A program made the translations under genes and the position numbers. A stretch of DNA of 49,374 nt from Oscillospiraceae bacterium (lineage in GTDB: Bacteria > Bacillota > Clostridia > Oscillospirales > Ruminococcaceae): the NCBI GenBank assembly GCA_024404815.1, contig JAKSPL010000014.1:1-49374 (forward strand). Direction: 5' to 3'. The notes below the pieces were generated by a model. That model saw only the letters and a program-made list of their open reading frames with translations. It was not told the origin of the DNA and searched no databases. Below are positions 42,232 to 49,374 of this stretch, piece by piece (within the stretch, counting starts at the first letter, position 1; every line of letters begins with the position of its first letter).

Positions 42232-42405
42232 ACTGACCTCCTGCTGTCGAGGGTATTTCACATGGATCCATGTGAGGATATATAAGATAAGTATATCACA
42301 TTTTGGCGAAAAAGAAAACCCCCATTTTGCATTTTTTCGAAATTCTTAATAATCATACGCAGAAGCGCAAAAAAGGAATCCCCTGTACGGAGATTCCTTT
42401 TCCAT

Positions 42406-43308
42406 TTACTGTTCCGTCTGTCGGATCTCTTCAACGATTTCCGCCATATCGCGCGGCATATCAGCCGTATCTTCTGTGGTCGTCGTTTCCGTTGTCATTT
42501 CTGCACCGCCATTCGGATCTCTGTCGCCGGTGGGGCTTTCGGGAGGACTATCTTCTCCGTCCACGCACGCGCTCTCCGTAAAAGATGTGACGATTTGTGC
42601 CCCTGTGGTGGTGGTTGGAGTCGTGCGTTTTGTTGTCGTGGTCGTAGTTGTCGCGGTTGTACGTTTCGTGGTCGTTGAAGTGGAAACGGAAAGCTTGGTC
42701 GCAGTGGATGTTGTTGTCGTTCTGCCCGTGGTGGTGGTCAGTGTTGTCACCGTTGTCTGTGTGCTGCCCGGCACCGTCTGCGTGGTGGCGGATACCTGCT
42801 CCGTTCCATCGGGAATATCCGATTCTGCTGTGTTTTCAACAGATTCCGTACTGCCTGTTACAACTTCCGAAGTCTGTGATACTGTTGCGTCAGACACATC
42901 TCCCGACAGATCATCCGTTTCTTTTTCGTCTGTCGTTTTCAGCGAAGATGCGATGCTTTCAACCGTTTTCTCCGTGGAGCCCGATGTCGTAGATGCAGAG
43001 GGTTCTGTGCTGGTGACAACAACGTCGATCGGCGGCGTCTGATTGCGGTTCCAGACATATGCCGAGGTCAGCACCACCGCAAGACAAGCGGCGATCGCAG
43101 CAGCAGGCATGACAATACGGCGGATCTTCCGCTTTCGCAGGATGGCATTTTCCGCAGATACGCGGTCCTGAACCGCCGAACGAATCCGAAGAACGGCGAT
43201 CTTATCCTGTTCGCTGTCTTCGCCGACTTCCAGATTTGCAAGAAGCTGCGCGGTTTCTTCCTCTGAGAATTCCGCAAACAGCTTTTCCATATCTTCCTCA
43301 TAACGCAT
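42406..43308 (-). CDS. Putative membrane anti-sigma factor with Thr/Ser-rich ectodomain
   Basis: The 300-residue protein has a cytoplasmic acidic N-terminal 55 residues (EEDMEKLFAEFSEEETAQLL), a basic KRKIRR stop, one membrane helix (about 66-86) and a long extracellular part dominated by Thr/Ser with TTTT runs. It overlaps the ECF sigma gene by 11 nt, the usual arrangement for a cognate anti-sigma factor. ATG 43308 is preferred because GGGAGGTG lies seven nt upstream; in-frame starts at 43314 and 43317 overlap that site. The ectodomain may span or sense the cell wall. No carbohydrate-binding domain is visible, unlike RsgI proteins. Confidence 0.65.
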   Translation of the reverse strand: MRYEEDMEKLFAEFSEEETAQLLANLEVGEDSEQDKIAVLRIRSAVQDRVSAENAILRKRKIRRIVMPAAAIAACLAVVLTSAYVWNRNQTPPIDVVVTSTEPSASTTSGSTEKTVESIASSLKTTDEKETDDLSGDVSDATVSQTSEVVTGSTESVENTAESDIPDGTEQVSATTQTVPGSTQTTVTTLTTTTGRTTTTSTATKLSVSTSTTTKRTTATTTTTTTKRTTPTTTTGAQIVTSFTESACVDGEDSPPESPTGDRDPNGGAEMTTETTTTEDTADMPRDMAEIVEEIRQTEQ

Positions 43309-43867
43309 CTGCATCACCTCCCAACCGTATCCGCAGCTTTTCCAGCGCGCGCCGCAGACGCATCTCCACGGTACCTGTCCGCATACTCAGCCGATGCGCA
43401 ATTTCCGAAGCTGTTTCCCCAAAATAATACCGCCAGATCACAATACTGCTGTCGGGTTCTCCGAGCGAACGTACCGCATCCAGCAGCGTGTGTTTTCTCT
43501 CTGTCAGTTCCGCCTGTTCAGCAGGCGATTTCTTTCTGTCTACAATTACTTCCGTCAGTTCTGTTTGTTCGGACTCTGCCCTGCCCTTGACCGTTTCCGT
43601 TTTGCGGTAGCGGTCAATGCACATATTTACAGTCATTTTCGACAACAGCGACGCGATCGTTCCGCGTGACAGATCAATCTTTTCACGCTGCTGATAAAAT
43701 GAAAACAGTATGTCTTCGCAAAGTTCTTCCAGTTCTTCCCTGCTGCAAATGCCGCCTAGCCGCCGCTTGGCAAGCGCATACACCAGTCCTGTGTACTGCG
43801 TCAGCAACGCACTGCATCCCTCATCGGGTTTTTCCAGTAACATCCGATAAAGCAGTTCGTCTGACAT
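43298..43867 (-). CDS. ECF-type sigma-70 factor
   Basis: The 189-residue protein has region 2 (YTGLVYALAKRRLGGICSRE, with LCEDILFSFYQQ and SKMTVNMCIDRYRK matching the -10 recognition helices) and region 4 (SSIVIWRYYFGETASEIAHR followed by TGTVEMRLRRALEKLR). It lacks regions 1 and 3, as expected for ECF factors. It is co-transcribed with a membrane protein that should be its anti-sigma factor. Target genes cannot be read from the window. Confidence 0.85.
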   Translation of the reverse strand: MSDELLYRMLLEKPDEGCSALLTQYTGLVYALAKRRLGGICSREELEELCEDILFSFYQQREKIDLSRGTIASLLSKMTVNMCIDRYRKTETVKGRAESEQTELTEVIVDRKKSPAEQAELTERKHTLLDAVRSLGEPDSSIVIWRYYFGETASEIAHRLSMRTGTVEMRLRRALEKLRIRLGGDADAL

Positions 43868-43954
43868 ATGCAGTCACCTCGCATTCTATCCCTAATTTTG
43901 TATTCGTAATTCCGCCGTGAAACCTCACAGCTTTTTGCTGTCCCTGAGAAAAAT

Positions 43955-45193
43955 TTATCTTTGAACGATTTTTTGCGGATCCGATGCCGCGTGCATTCCT
44001 GCCCACGCGCCCGATGCCCATGCCCAGTCGAGATTGTAGCCGCCGCAGTCGCCGTCCACATCGAGCAATTCGCCGCAAAAATACAGATTCTTCTGCACTT
44101 TCGAGCAGAGTGTCTGTGTGACGCTCTGTCCCGACACGCCGCCTGCCGTAACCTGTGCCTGCGCGAATTTCCCCATTCCCGTCACAGGGAACCGCCAATC
44201 GTGCAAAAGCCGCAAAAGCGTATTTTTCGTCTCATCGTCCTTGAAAACGTCAGCGGTGCTTGCGGTAATCGTCCCGACCGCCTGTTTCATGCAAACCTCC
44301 GCAACACGTTTCGGGAGCAGTCCCGTCAGCAGGTCGCCGCACGGCATTTCTCCGCGTATCTGCGTGAGTTCTGTCAGCTCCGCAAGTCCTTTGTCCTCCG
44401 TCTGCCACAAGTCGGGCAGCAGATCCAGCGACAATTCCATCCGTTTCCCGTGGATCGCCGCAAGTCTTGACAGATTGAACAGGCAGATGCCCGACAGCGC
44501 ATTTTCCGTGAACTGCACTTCACCCGTTTCCTCGCCGCGTACTGCGCCGTCCACAAGTGCGGAAACCCTCGCACGTACACGCATTCCTTTCAGAGAGCGC
44601 AGTCTTGCCGTGTCGCTCGGAATCGGACAGAGTGCAGGCAGCGGCTCCACGATTCGATGTCCCAGTTTTTTCAGCAGCGGCAGAAGATTGCCGTCCGTAC
44701 CGCAGGAGGGTGCTGCACTTCCCCCTGCCGCAAGAATCACAGCATCCGCGCGAATACACGCATCTGCTGTGATAACTTTCCATGTTCCGTCTTTCTGCGG
44801 CTGTAAGTCCGTCACCATGCAATCGGTACGCTCGGTAACGTGCAGGCGGTTTGTTTCCATCCGCAAAGCGTCCAGAACGGATGCCGCGGCATTGCTGCAA
44901 GGGTACATTCTCCCCTCGCTGTCCGTCCGCACATACAATCCCAGCTGACGGAAAAACTGTTCGGTATCAAACCGCTGCAAGATCTGCCGCATCTGCGGAA
45001 ATGTACCGTGATAGCGAGAAAAATCGCGTCCTTCGTGTCCAAGATTGCACCTGCCGTTCCCTGTCAGCAGGATTTTCTTTCCGACACGCGGCTGCCGTTC
45101 GAGAATCGTGACCTCCGCGCCCATACGTGCGCTGGCGATCGCCGCGGAAAGTCCCGATGCGCCGCCGCCCACAATGCAAATCGTTCGTTTCAT
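43955..45193 (-). CDS. HI0933/BaiN-type FAD-dependent oxidoreductase
   Basis: The 412-residue flavoprotein starts with the dinucleotide-binding motif IVGGGASGLSAAIASARMGA and has the family signatures GKKILLTGNGRCNLG, ADAVILAAGGSAAPSCGTDG and the C-terminal FCGELLDVDGDCGGYNLDWA. The group includes BaiN, linked to bile acid reduction, but most members have no known substrate and this should not be read as a bile-acid enzyme. It ends 13 nt upstream of nothing on the same strand except the distant sigma gene; the gene before it is 12 nt away. Confidence 0.9.
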   Translation of the reverse strand: MKRTICIVGGGASGLSAAIASARMGAEVTILERQPRVGKKILLTGNGRCNLGHEGRDFSRYHGTFPQMRQILQRFDTEQFFRQLGLYVRTDSEGRMYPCSNAAASVLDALRMETNRLHVTERTDCMVTDLQPQKDGTWKVITADACIRADAVILAAGGSAAPSCGTDGNLLPLLKKLGHRIVEPLPALCPIPSDTARLRSLKGMRVRARVSALVDGAVRGEETGEVQFTENALSGICLFNLSRLAAIHGKRMELSLDLLPDLWQTEDKGLAELTELTQIRGEMPCGDLLTGLLPKRVAEVCMKQAVGTITASTADVFKDDETKNTLLRLLHDWRFPVTGMGKFAQAQVTAGGVSGQSVTQTLCSKVQKNLYFCGELLDVDGDCGGYNLDWAWASGAWAGMHAASDPQKIVQR

Positions 45194-45205
45194 CAGCCGC
45201 TCCGT

Positions 45206-46309
45206 TTATCCCAGCCAGACCATCTTGTAGTGACCGTTCGTTTCCGAATAGAGTGCGATCATCATGCATGTCGAAATCAGCATACCGATCAGCAGCAGGT
45301 AAATGAGTCCTTTATAATAGTTCTTTTTCCAGTCTTTCAGGAGTTCCATATCCAGCAGTTCCGACAAGTCCTTATAGCATTCCATCGTGGTTTCATGTCC
45401 CTCGGTCAGCGACAGAGTTTCCTCGCTGACCCGAATGTTTTCCATGATCTCGCTGCGTGTCCGGCCTTCTGTCAGCTCGTAGATCTCTTCGTCCGTACAT
45501 TCCGCCAACACTGCCTTGGCATCATCCAGTTCCTCTTGTGTCACATCCAGCGTGGCCGCGGCTTCCTGAATCGTTCCGCGCAGTTGAAATGCCACCGCAT
45601 ACCGCAGCGAAAAGATCGTAGAACCGAGCATCACGGCAAGGCAAAGCACCACGCCCCAGATCGGCAGTCTTCCGCCCCACTTCTTCACGCAGGCATACAT
45701 AACGAGCGCAGCAGCAAGACCTGAGGCAGCGGCAATGAAATCCATCTGCCAGAGAATAAACGTCAGCAATGCCATCGTCAGACCGCCTGCCAGCGCACCT
45801 GCCAGAATACCGATCGGATTGGCACGCATCGCGGCTTTTTCCTGTTTTTGTTCTTCCAGCATGGATTCTGCCGCCGAAGCGCAGCTGCTGCAATAGTAAG
45901 CACCGAGGTTCTCGATCAGATAGTATCCGCCGTACACATCTGCGCCGCAGCCGTTACAGCAGGTCGTAAAATCATTGTTTTTCAGCATTTCCGTGAGGGA
46001 ACGCAGCAGTCCTTCAATATGCTCCTCACAGTTCGGGCGGGCAGTCGAAAATTTCAGGGTAATGCGGCGGTTTTCATATTCCGCCGAAGAAATGCCGCTC
46101 TGCTGCTGTGCCCATTGCTGAATTCCCGTTTCAGCAAATTGACCGAGTCGTTCGGGCGCATTTGCAAAAATGCAAACGGCCAGCAGCTTGTTGCCGGGCT
46201 CTTGTACAGCGGTCATCGGATAGCCGCCGTATTCCCCGTAAAGTGCCTTTGTTTTATCGTGACAGTTCAAAAATGTCAGCGCCGAAAATTGTTTCACAGA
46301 AAATCCCAT
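45206..46309 (-). CDS. Zinc-ribbon membrane protein, function unknown
   Basis: The 367-residue protein begins with a beta-rich cytosolic domain, then a four-Cys zinc-ribbon-like site (CCNGCG ... YYCSSCA, about residues 135-160), then four hydrophobic segments: three at about 180-260 and one near the C-terminus (YLLLIGMLISTCMMIAL). An acidic helical region of about 80 residues lies between the third and fourth. No family is recognised. The ATG at 46309 is used because the frame upstream lacks a ribosome binding site. It lies 12 nt upstream of the flavoprotein gene and probably forms an operon with it. Confidence 0.65.
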   Translation of the reverse strand: MGFSVKQFSALTFLNCHDKTKALYGEYGGYPMTAVQEPGNKLLAVCIFANAPERLGQFAETGIQQWAQQQSGISSAEYENRRITLKFSTARPNCEEHIEGLLRSLTEMLKNNDFTTCCNGCGADVYGGYYLIENLGAYYCSSCASAAESMLEEQKQEKAAMRANPIGILAGALAGGLTMALLTFILWQMDFIAAASGLAAALVMYACVKKWGGRLPIWGVVLCLAVMLGSTIFSLRYAVAFQLRGTIQEAAATLDVTQEELDDAKAVLAECTDEEIYELTEGRTRSEIMENIRVSEETLSLTEGHETTMECYKDLSELLDMELLKDWKKNYYKGLIYLLLIGMLISTCMMIALYSETNGHYKMVWLG

Positions 46310-46358
46310 TTCTATTCCCTCCTTGTATGGATCCGCACAAAAGCGAATACTCTGTTTT

Positions 46359-46387
46359 ATTATACACCTTTCTGTCAAAAAATGCAA
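46359..46387 (-). promoter_or_regulatory. Promoter of the zinc-ribbon membrane protein gene
   Basis: On the minus strand TTGCAT (46387-46382) and TATAAT (46364-46359) are 17 bp apart. Confidence 0.75.
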
Positions 46388-46430
46388 GTATCAGGCGAAA
46401 ACTTCGCGTTTGTGGGGAATCCGCCCTGCC

Positions 46431-46459
46431 TTGACTTTATCAGGAAAATGTGGTATAAT
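46431..46459 (+). promoter_or_regulatory. Promoter of the 46500-48993 gene run
   Basis: TTGACT (46431-46436) and TATAAT (46454-46459) are 17 bp apart, 40 nt ahead of the GTG start of the phosphatase. Confidence 0.85.
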
Positions 46460-46499
46460 AACGGATGAATTGTGCATTTTCAGGAAAGGAGGCGGAAGC

Positions 46500-47210
46500 G
46501 TGACCTATGTGATGAGCGACCTGCACGGCTGTTACGACAAGTTTCTGCAAATGCTGGAAGTCATTCATTTCACAGAGGAAGACGACCTCTATCTGCTCGG
46601 CGATTTTGTAGACCGCGGCGAAGCACCGATCCCGCTTCTGCTGGACTGCATGGAGCGCGTCAATGTCTACCCGCTGCTCGGAAACCATGAGGCGATGTTC
46701 CGCGGCGCAGTCATGGACCTGCCTGCCGAAGCAACGCTCGAAACCCTGATAGATTACCTGTCCGAACCGCAGCGTGAGCTGTTCGGACAATGGATGCAGA
46801 ACGGCGGTGAACCGACGCTGCTGCAATATATGGCACTCTCCCCCGAACAGCGCAGGGATATCCTCGCTTATCTAGCGGAATTTCAGCTCTATGAAACCTG
46901 CGAGGTGCGCGGTGTCCCGTTCCTGCTGACACACAGCGGTCTGGAAGATTTCTCTCCCGACCGTCCGCTGGAAGATTACCCTGCCGACGCATTTCTGAAC
47001 GCCAGACCTGCCCCCTCTGCGGAGTTCTATGACGACAGGTTCATGGTGTTCGGACATACCCCGACGCTGACCTACCCCGAACTCCACGGCAGAGCAGAAG
47101 TCATCTTCAAAAAAACATACATCAACATCGACTGCGGTGCAGTCTTTACGGAGTCGGGCGGAAAACTGGCGTGCCTCTGCCTCGACAATATGAACGTCAC
47201 CTATGTTTAA
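46500..47210 (+). CDS. PPP-type metallophosphatase (serine/threonine phosphatase-like)
   Basis: The 236-residue protein carries the ordered metal motifs of the calcineurin-like PPP family: MSDLHGCYDKF (Asp, His), LLGDFVDRGEAPIPLL (Asp-Arg), and YPLLGNHEAMF (Asn-His-Glu), with LLTHSGLE and MVFGHTPTL supplying later His ligands. Bacterial relatives dephosphorylate proteins or dinucleoside polyphosphates. The start is the GTG at 46500 behind AAAGGAGGCGGAAGC. It is the first gene of a closely spaced run. Confidence 0.88.
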   Translation: MTYVMSDLHGCYDKFLQMLEVIHFTEEDDLYLLGDFVDRGEAPIPLLLDCMERVNVYPLLGNHEAMFRGAVMDLPAEATLETLIDYLSEPQRELFGQWMQNGGEPTLLQYMALSPEQRRDILAYLAEFQLYETCEVRGVPFLLTHSGLEDFSPDRPLEDYPADAFLNARPAPSAEFYDDRFMVFGHTPTLTYPELHGRAEVIFKKTYINIDCGAVFTESGGKLACLCLDNMNVTYV

Positions 47211-47228
47211 CGAAAGGAAGTCTTTGTC

Positions 47229-47843
47229 ATGCCTAGCAAACAGCCCCAGCGTCAGCTGAGTGTTCTGAACCTCGCGCACAGTTTTCTTCGCAGCCATGTG
47301 CATACGGGTGACCTCTGCATCGACGCGACCGCAGGCAGAGGCTTCGATACCGCGGTGCTCTGTGAACTGGTCGGCGACGAGGGCAAAGTGCTGGCGTTTG
47401 ACATTCAGCAGGATGCTGTGGACAGTACCAAACAGCTTCTTGCCGAAAAAGGCTTCTCGAATGCGGAAGTTCACCTCGACAGCCATGCGCATCTTGCAGA
47501 ATATGCAGAAAACGGTTCTGTGTCCTGCATCGTGTTCAATTTCGGATGGCTCCCACGCGGCAGTCATGAAATCTATACCCACGCAGATTCGAGCATTGCC
47601 GCACTCAACGCAGGACTGAAGCTGCTGAAAGTCGGCGGTGCAATGTCGCTGTGCATCTACTACGGCGGCGCAAACGGTTTCTCAGAACGTGATGCGCTGC
47701 TCGACTATTTCAAAACGCTCGACAGCACCTATTATACTGTTTTGCAATGTCAGTTCCCGAACCGCACAGGCTGTCCGCCGTTTGTGGTGTTCATCACCAA
47801 AGACGCACAGCCGCCTGAATCACAGACGGAGGCAGAATCATGA
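47229..47843 (+). CDS. mnmM: MnmM/YtqB-type SAM-dependent methyltransferase
   Basis: The 204-residue protein is a class I methyltransferase of the YtqB family. Motif I is LCIDATAGRGFDTAVLCELV, motif II LAFDIQQDAVD, and the family-specific FNFGWLPRGSHEIYTHADSS is clear. Gram-positive relatives have been linked to methylation of nm5(s2)U at the tRNA wobble position (MnmM). The stop codon overlaps the next gene's ATG (ATGA). The methyltransferase family is certain; the exact substrate is by family. Confidence 0.8.
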   Translation: MPSKQPQRQLSVLNLAHSFLRSHVHTGDLCIDATAGRGFDTAVLCELVGDEGKVLAFDIQQDAVDSTKQLLAEKGFSNAEVHLDSHAHLAEYAENGSVSCIVFNFGWLPRGSHEIYTHADSSIAALNAGLKLLKVGGAMSLCIYYGGANGFSERDALLDYFKTLDSTYYTVLQCQFPNRTGCPPFVVFITKDAQPPESQTEAES

Positions 47844-48124
47844 ATTTTTTGCTTCTGCTGCTGGATGCCCGGACAGAGGGCATGACTGATGTTACCCCCG
47901 ATGTACTCAAATTTCTTGGAAAATTCGTTGTCATTTTCGGACTCATCGCGCTGATGGCGGTGCTGACTCCGAAAATCGCCGCAAAGGTCGATGAAATCCG
48001 TGCAAAAACAAAAGAAGCGCACCCTGACGATGTGAATTGTCAGAAAGTGCGCGGGATTTATGACATGCCGTCCACACCGCAGGAAGCGGATGTGCAGACG
48101 GACGAAAAGGATGCGGAAGAATGA
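47840..48124 (+). CDS. Small single-pass membrane protein
   Basis: The 94-residue protein has one membrane helix (about 25-45, FLGKFVVIFGLIALMAVLTP) and a charged cytoplasmic tail. It superficially resembles OadG-type small subunits, but no decarboxylase genes are nearby. Its ATG overlaps the methyltransferase stop and its stop overlaps the expansin ATG (both ATGA), so translation of the three genes is coupled. Confidence 0.6.
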   Translation: MNFLLLLLDARTEGMTDVTPDVLKFLGKFVVIFGLIALMAVLTPKIAAKVDEIRAKTKEAHPDDVNCQKVRGIYDMPSTPQEADVQTDEKDAEE

Positions 48125-48993
48125 AACATCACCGAAAAGCGTTCCTCGCAGTACTCTGCTGCATGACAACTCTCTGCGCAATGACCGCAAGCGCCGTCAC
48201 CTATGATATGGACGGAGACGGCAATCTGACGGCATTCGACATCGTGCTGAAAAAGCGTGCCTATATGGACAACCCCAACAGCTCCGCGCTCTATGATATG
48301 TTAATGATAGACTCGCATCTGCTGGGTTTCCAGAGCATTCCGCTATTCGAGCAGGACGAAACGACCGCCCCGATCGTAGTCGAACCGCAATGGATCGTTG
48401 AGCCGAAACACGTTTCCCGTACAGGCAGTACGACATACTATAACCTCGGTACAAGCATAGGTTACTATGCCATCAACTCGTTTGTGAAATCGCGCGGATT
48501 ATACAGCTGTGCGCTCAACAAAAAAGATTTCGCAACGCCGATTCCGTCAGGCGCGTATCTGCGTGTTTTCTACACAGACAAGAAGAACGCGACGCATACC
48601 GTAGATGTGTGTGTGGTTGACGTATCAGGACAAGGCAGCGGCGGTGTTGACCTCGACAAGCCTGCATTCCAGCAGCTTGCCGCACTTTCGATGGGCAGGC
48701 TGAGTGTCCGCTGGGAGATCATCCCGTTCCCGACAAATGACGGGATCTTCTACCAGTTAAACGGTTCTTCGCTTCAGCTTCTCGGACACCGTTACCCTGT
48801 GTATTCCCTCGAAAAGCAGAAAGCAGACGGGAATTATACAGCCGTATCGCGCAATGCCTACGGGCAGTTCACAGGCTTATCGGCAGGCACATATACGTTC
48901 CGTGTGACCGATATTTACGGCAATATGGTTGTGGATACGGTGACATTGAAATCGGGACAGACGGTTGAGGGAAATTACAATTTCCCTGTGTGA
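48121..48993 (+). CDS. Secreted bacterial expansin (EXLX-like) with N-terminal half-dockerin
   Basis: The 290-residue secreted protein has a signal peptide (to about residue 25), one dockerin-like Ca-binding loop (YDMDGDGNLTAFDIVLKKRA) and then two domains that align with bacterial expansins such as EXLX1. Domain 1 (double-psi barrel): CVVDVSGQGSGGVDLDKPAF keeps the two conserved Asp residues, and LSMGRLSVRWEIIP the following strand. Domain 2 (CBM63-like): HRYPVYSLEK and YTFRVTDIYGNMVVDTVTL. Expansins loosen cellulose networks without hydrolysis. The paired Trp of the EXLX1 binding face is not seen at the equivalent SSLQLLGHRYPV. Confidence 0.75.
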   Translation: MKHHRKAFLAVLCCMTTLCAMTASAVTYDMDGDGNLTAFDIVLKKRAYMDNPNSSALYDMLMIDSHLLGFQSIPLFEQDETTAPIVVEPQWIVEPKHVSRTGSTTYYNLGTSIGYYAINSFVKSRGLYSCALNKKDFATPIPSGAYLRVFYTDKKNATHTVDVCVVDVSGQGSGGVDLDKPAFQQLAALSMGRLSVRWEIIPFPTNDGIFYQLNGSSLQLLGHRYPVYSLEKQKADGNYTAVSRNAYGQFTGLSAGTYTFRVTDIYGNMVVDTVTLKSGQTVEGNYNFPV

Positions 48994-49007
48994 TATTATA
49001 ATAGTAT

Positions 49008-49027
49008 GGGTGGCCGATCGGTCGCCC
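49008..49027 (+). terminator. Terminator of the 46500-48993 run
   Basis: GGGTGGCCGA / TCGGTCGCCC (with G-U pairs) is followed by six T residues. Confidence 0.75.
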
Positions 49028-49068
49028 TTTTTTGTATGTAAACGGTATTCATTTCAGAACACAAAAAA

Positions 49069-49092
49069 GGGCGGAGAACTATCTCTCCGCCC
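49069..49092. terminator. Second terminator hairpin
   Basis: GGGCGGAGA / TCTCCGCCC with an A run upstream, so on the minus strand it is followed by T residues. Confidence 0.65.
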
Positions 49093-49374
49093 ATACGAAT
49101 CGCGCGTTAAAGTTTCTCATATCAAAAGCTTTACTCGATTTTTCTCGAAAAATCGCAGGGGTTGAGGGGGTGAGTTTGCTTGCAAACTCATCGGCTTGCC
49201 GTACTGCTCCCCTCATCGCGCTCCGCAGAGCGCGAAATACCCCCTCCTTTCAAAAGATCAGGAGGGGGCATGGGGGAACCCTATCAAGGGGTTCCCCCAT
49301 ATTATTTCGGCGGATTGAAGGGAAACCCCTCGTTGGGGTTTCCCCTCTTTGATTGCTCCGCAATCAAATTCACC
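49093..49374. repeat. Hairpin-dense intergenic region
   Basis: No gene is seen. Six consecutive perfect or near-perfect hairpins are present: 49171-49190, 49217-49234, 49240-49268, 49271-49299, 49320-49344 and 49348-49368. They are unrelated to each other in sequence and together occupy most of the last 200 bases. Confidence 0.7.

Overview
The window looks like a chromosome segment of a fibre-degrading, cellulosome-forming Ruminococcus-type bacterium (Firmicutes, gut or rumen). The evidence is dockerin-bearing xylanases and a galactanase with poly-threonine linkers, a short bacterial expansin, TTGACA/TATAAT promoters with 17-bp spacers, strong AGGAGG ribosome binding sites and many compact rho-independent terminators. 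I ran no database search; family calls rest on motifs read from the translated sequence.

Positions 1 to about 8530 are part of an integrated mobilizable element. From left to right it has an AIPR-family protein with a divergent XRE regulator, a TnpV-like protein, a MobV/Pre-type relaxase, a 470-bp non-coding stretch with paired hairpins (oriT candidate), a small protein, a decapitated gene remnant, a GIY-YIG/DUF4357 protein on its own promoter, a MobC-like protein, a tyrosine integrase, an excisionase-like protein, a control region with divergent promoters and three operator-like sites, a hypothetical protein and a second XRE repressor. It ends next to the 3' end of guaA, a known integration target. 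The other end is not visible.

Positions 8533-15175 are housekeeping: a GMP synthetase whose glutaminase domain is gutted, a cysteine-rich small protein, tRNA-Ala(CGC), a CAT-like/GNAT/SIMPL operon, pssA-psd for phosphatidylethanolamine, a DMT-type membrane protein and a small acidic protein.

Positions 15290-23088 form a plant-polysaccharide cluster, all on the minus strand: GH53 galactanase with dockerin, a DUF1492-like/sigma-like regulator pair, a GH11-CBM-GH10-dockerin xylanase and a GH11-CBM-dockerin paralogue. The two xylanase genes share promoter, leader and terminator as well as modules, so the whole transcription unit was duplicated.

Positions 23275-36461 hold RsmE, an orphan solute-binding lipoprotein, a 1485-residue BspA-type LRR protein without signal peptide and with seven 90-bp repeats, a YegP-like protein, an 807-residue secreted protein with a (STTET)n linker and degenerate dockerin-like tail, an unexplained transcribed array of five repeated ribosome-binding-site/ATG modules (33.7-34.2 kb), tRNA-Val(GAC), a PfkB-fold protein with an altered catalytic motif, and TatD. 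Positions 36790-42231 carry a 2-hydroxyacyl-CoA-dehydratase/activase system split in two and interrupted by two paralogous small proteins. Positions 42406-49000 carry an ECF sigma/anti-sigma pair with a Thr-rich ectodomain, an HI0933-type flavoprotein, a zinc-ribbon membrane protein, and a run with a metallophosphatase, an MnmM-type methyltransferase, a small membrane protein and an expansin with a half-dockerin. The last 200 bases are a dense run of perfect hairpins.

The most unusual items are the 33.7-34.2 kb mini-cistron array, the glutaminase-less guaA, the operator-in-spacer control region of the mobile element, the half-dockerin expansin lacking its binding tryptophans, and the split dehydratase activase.
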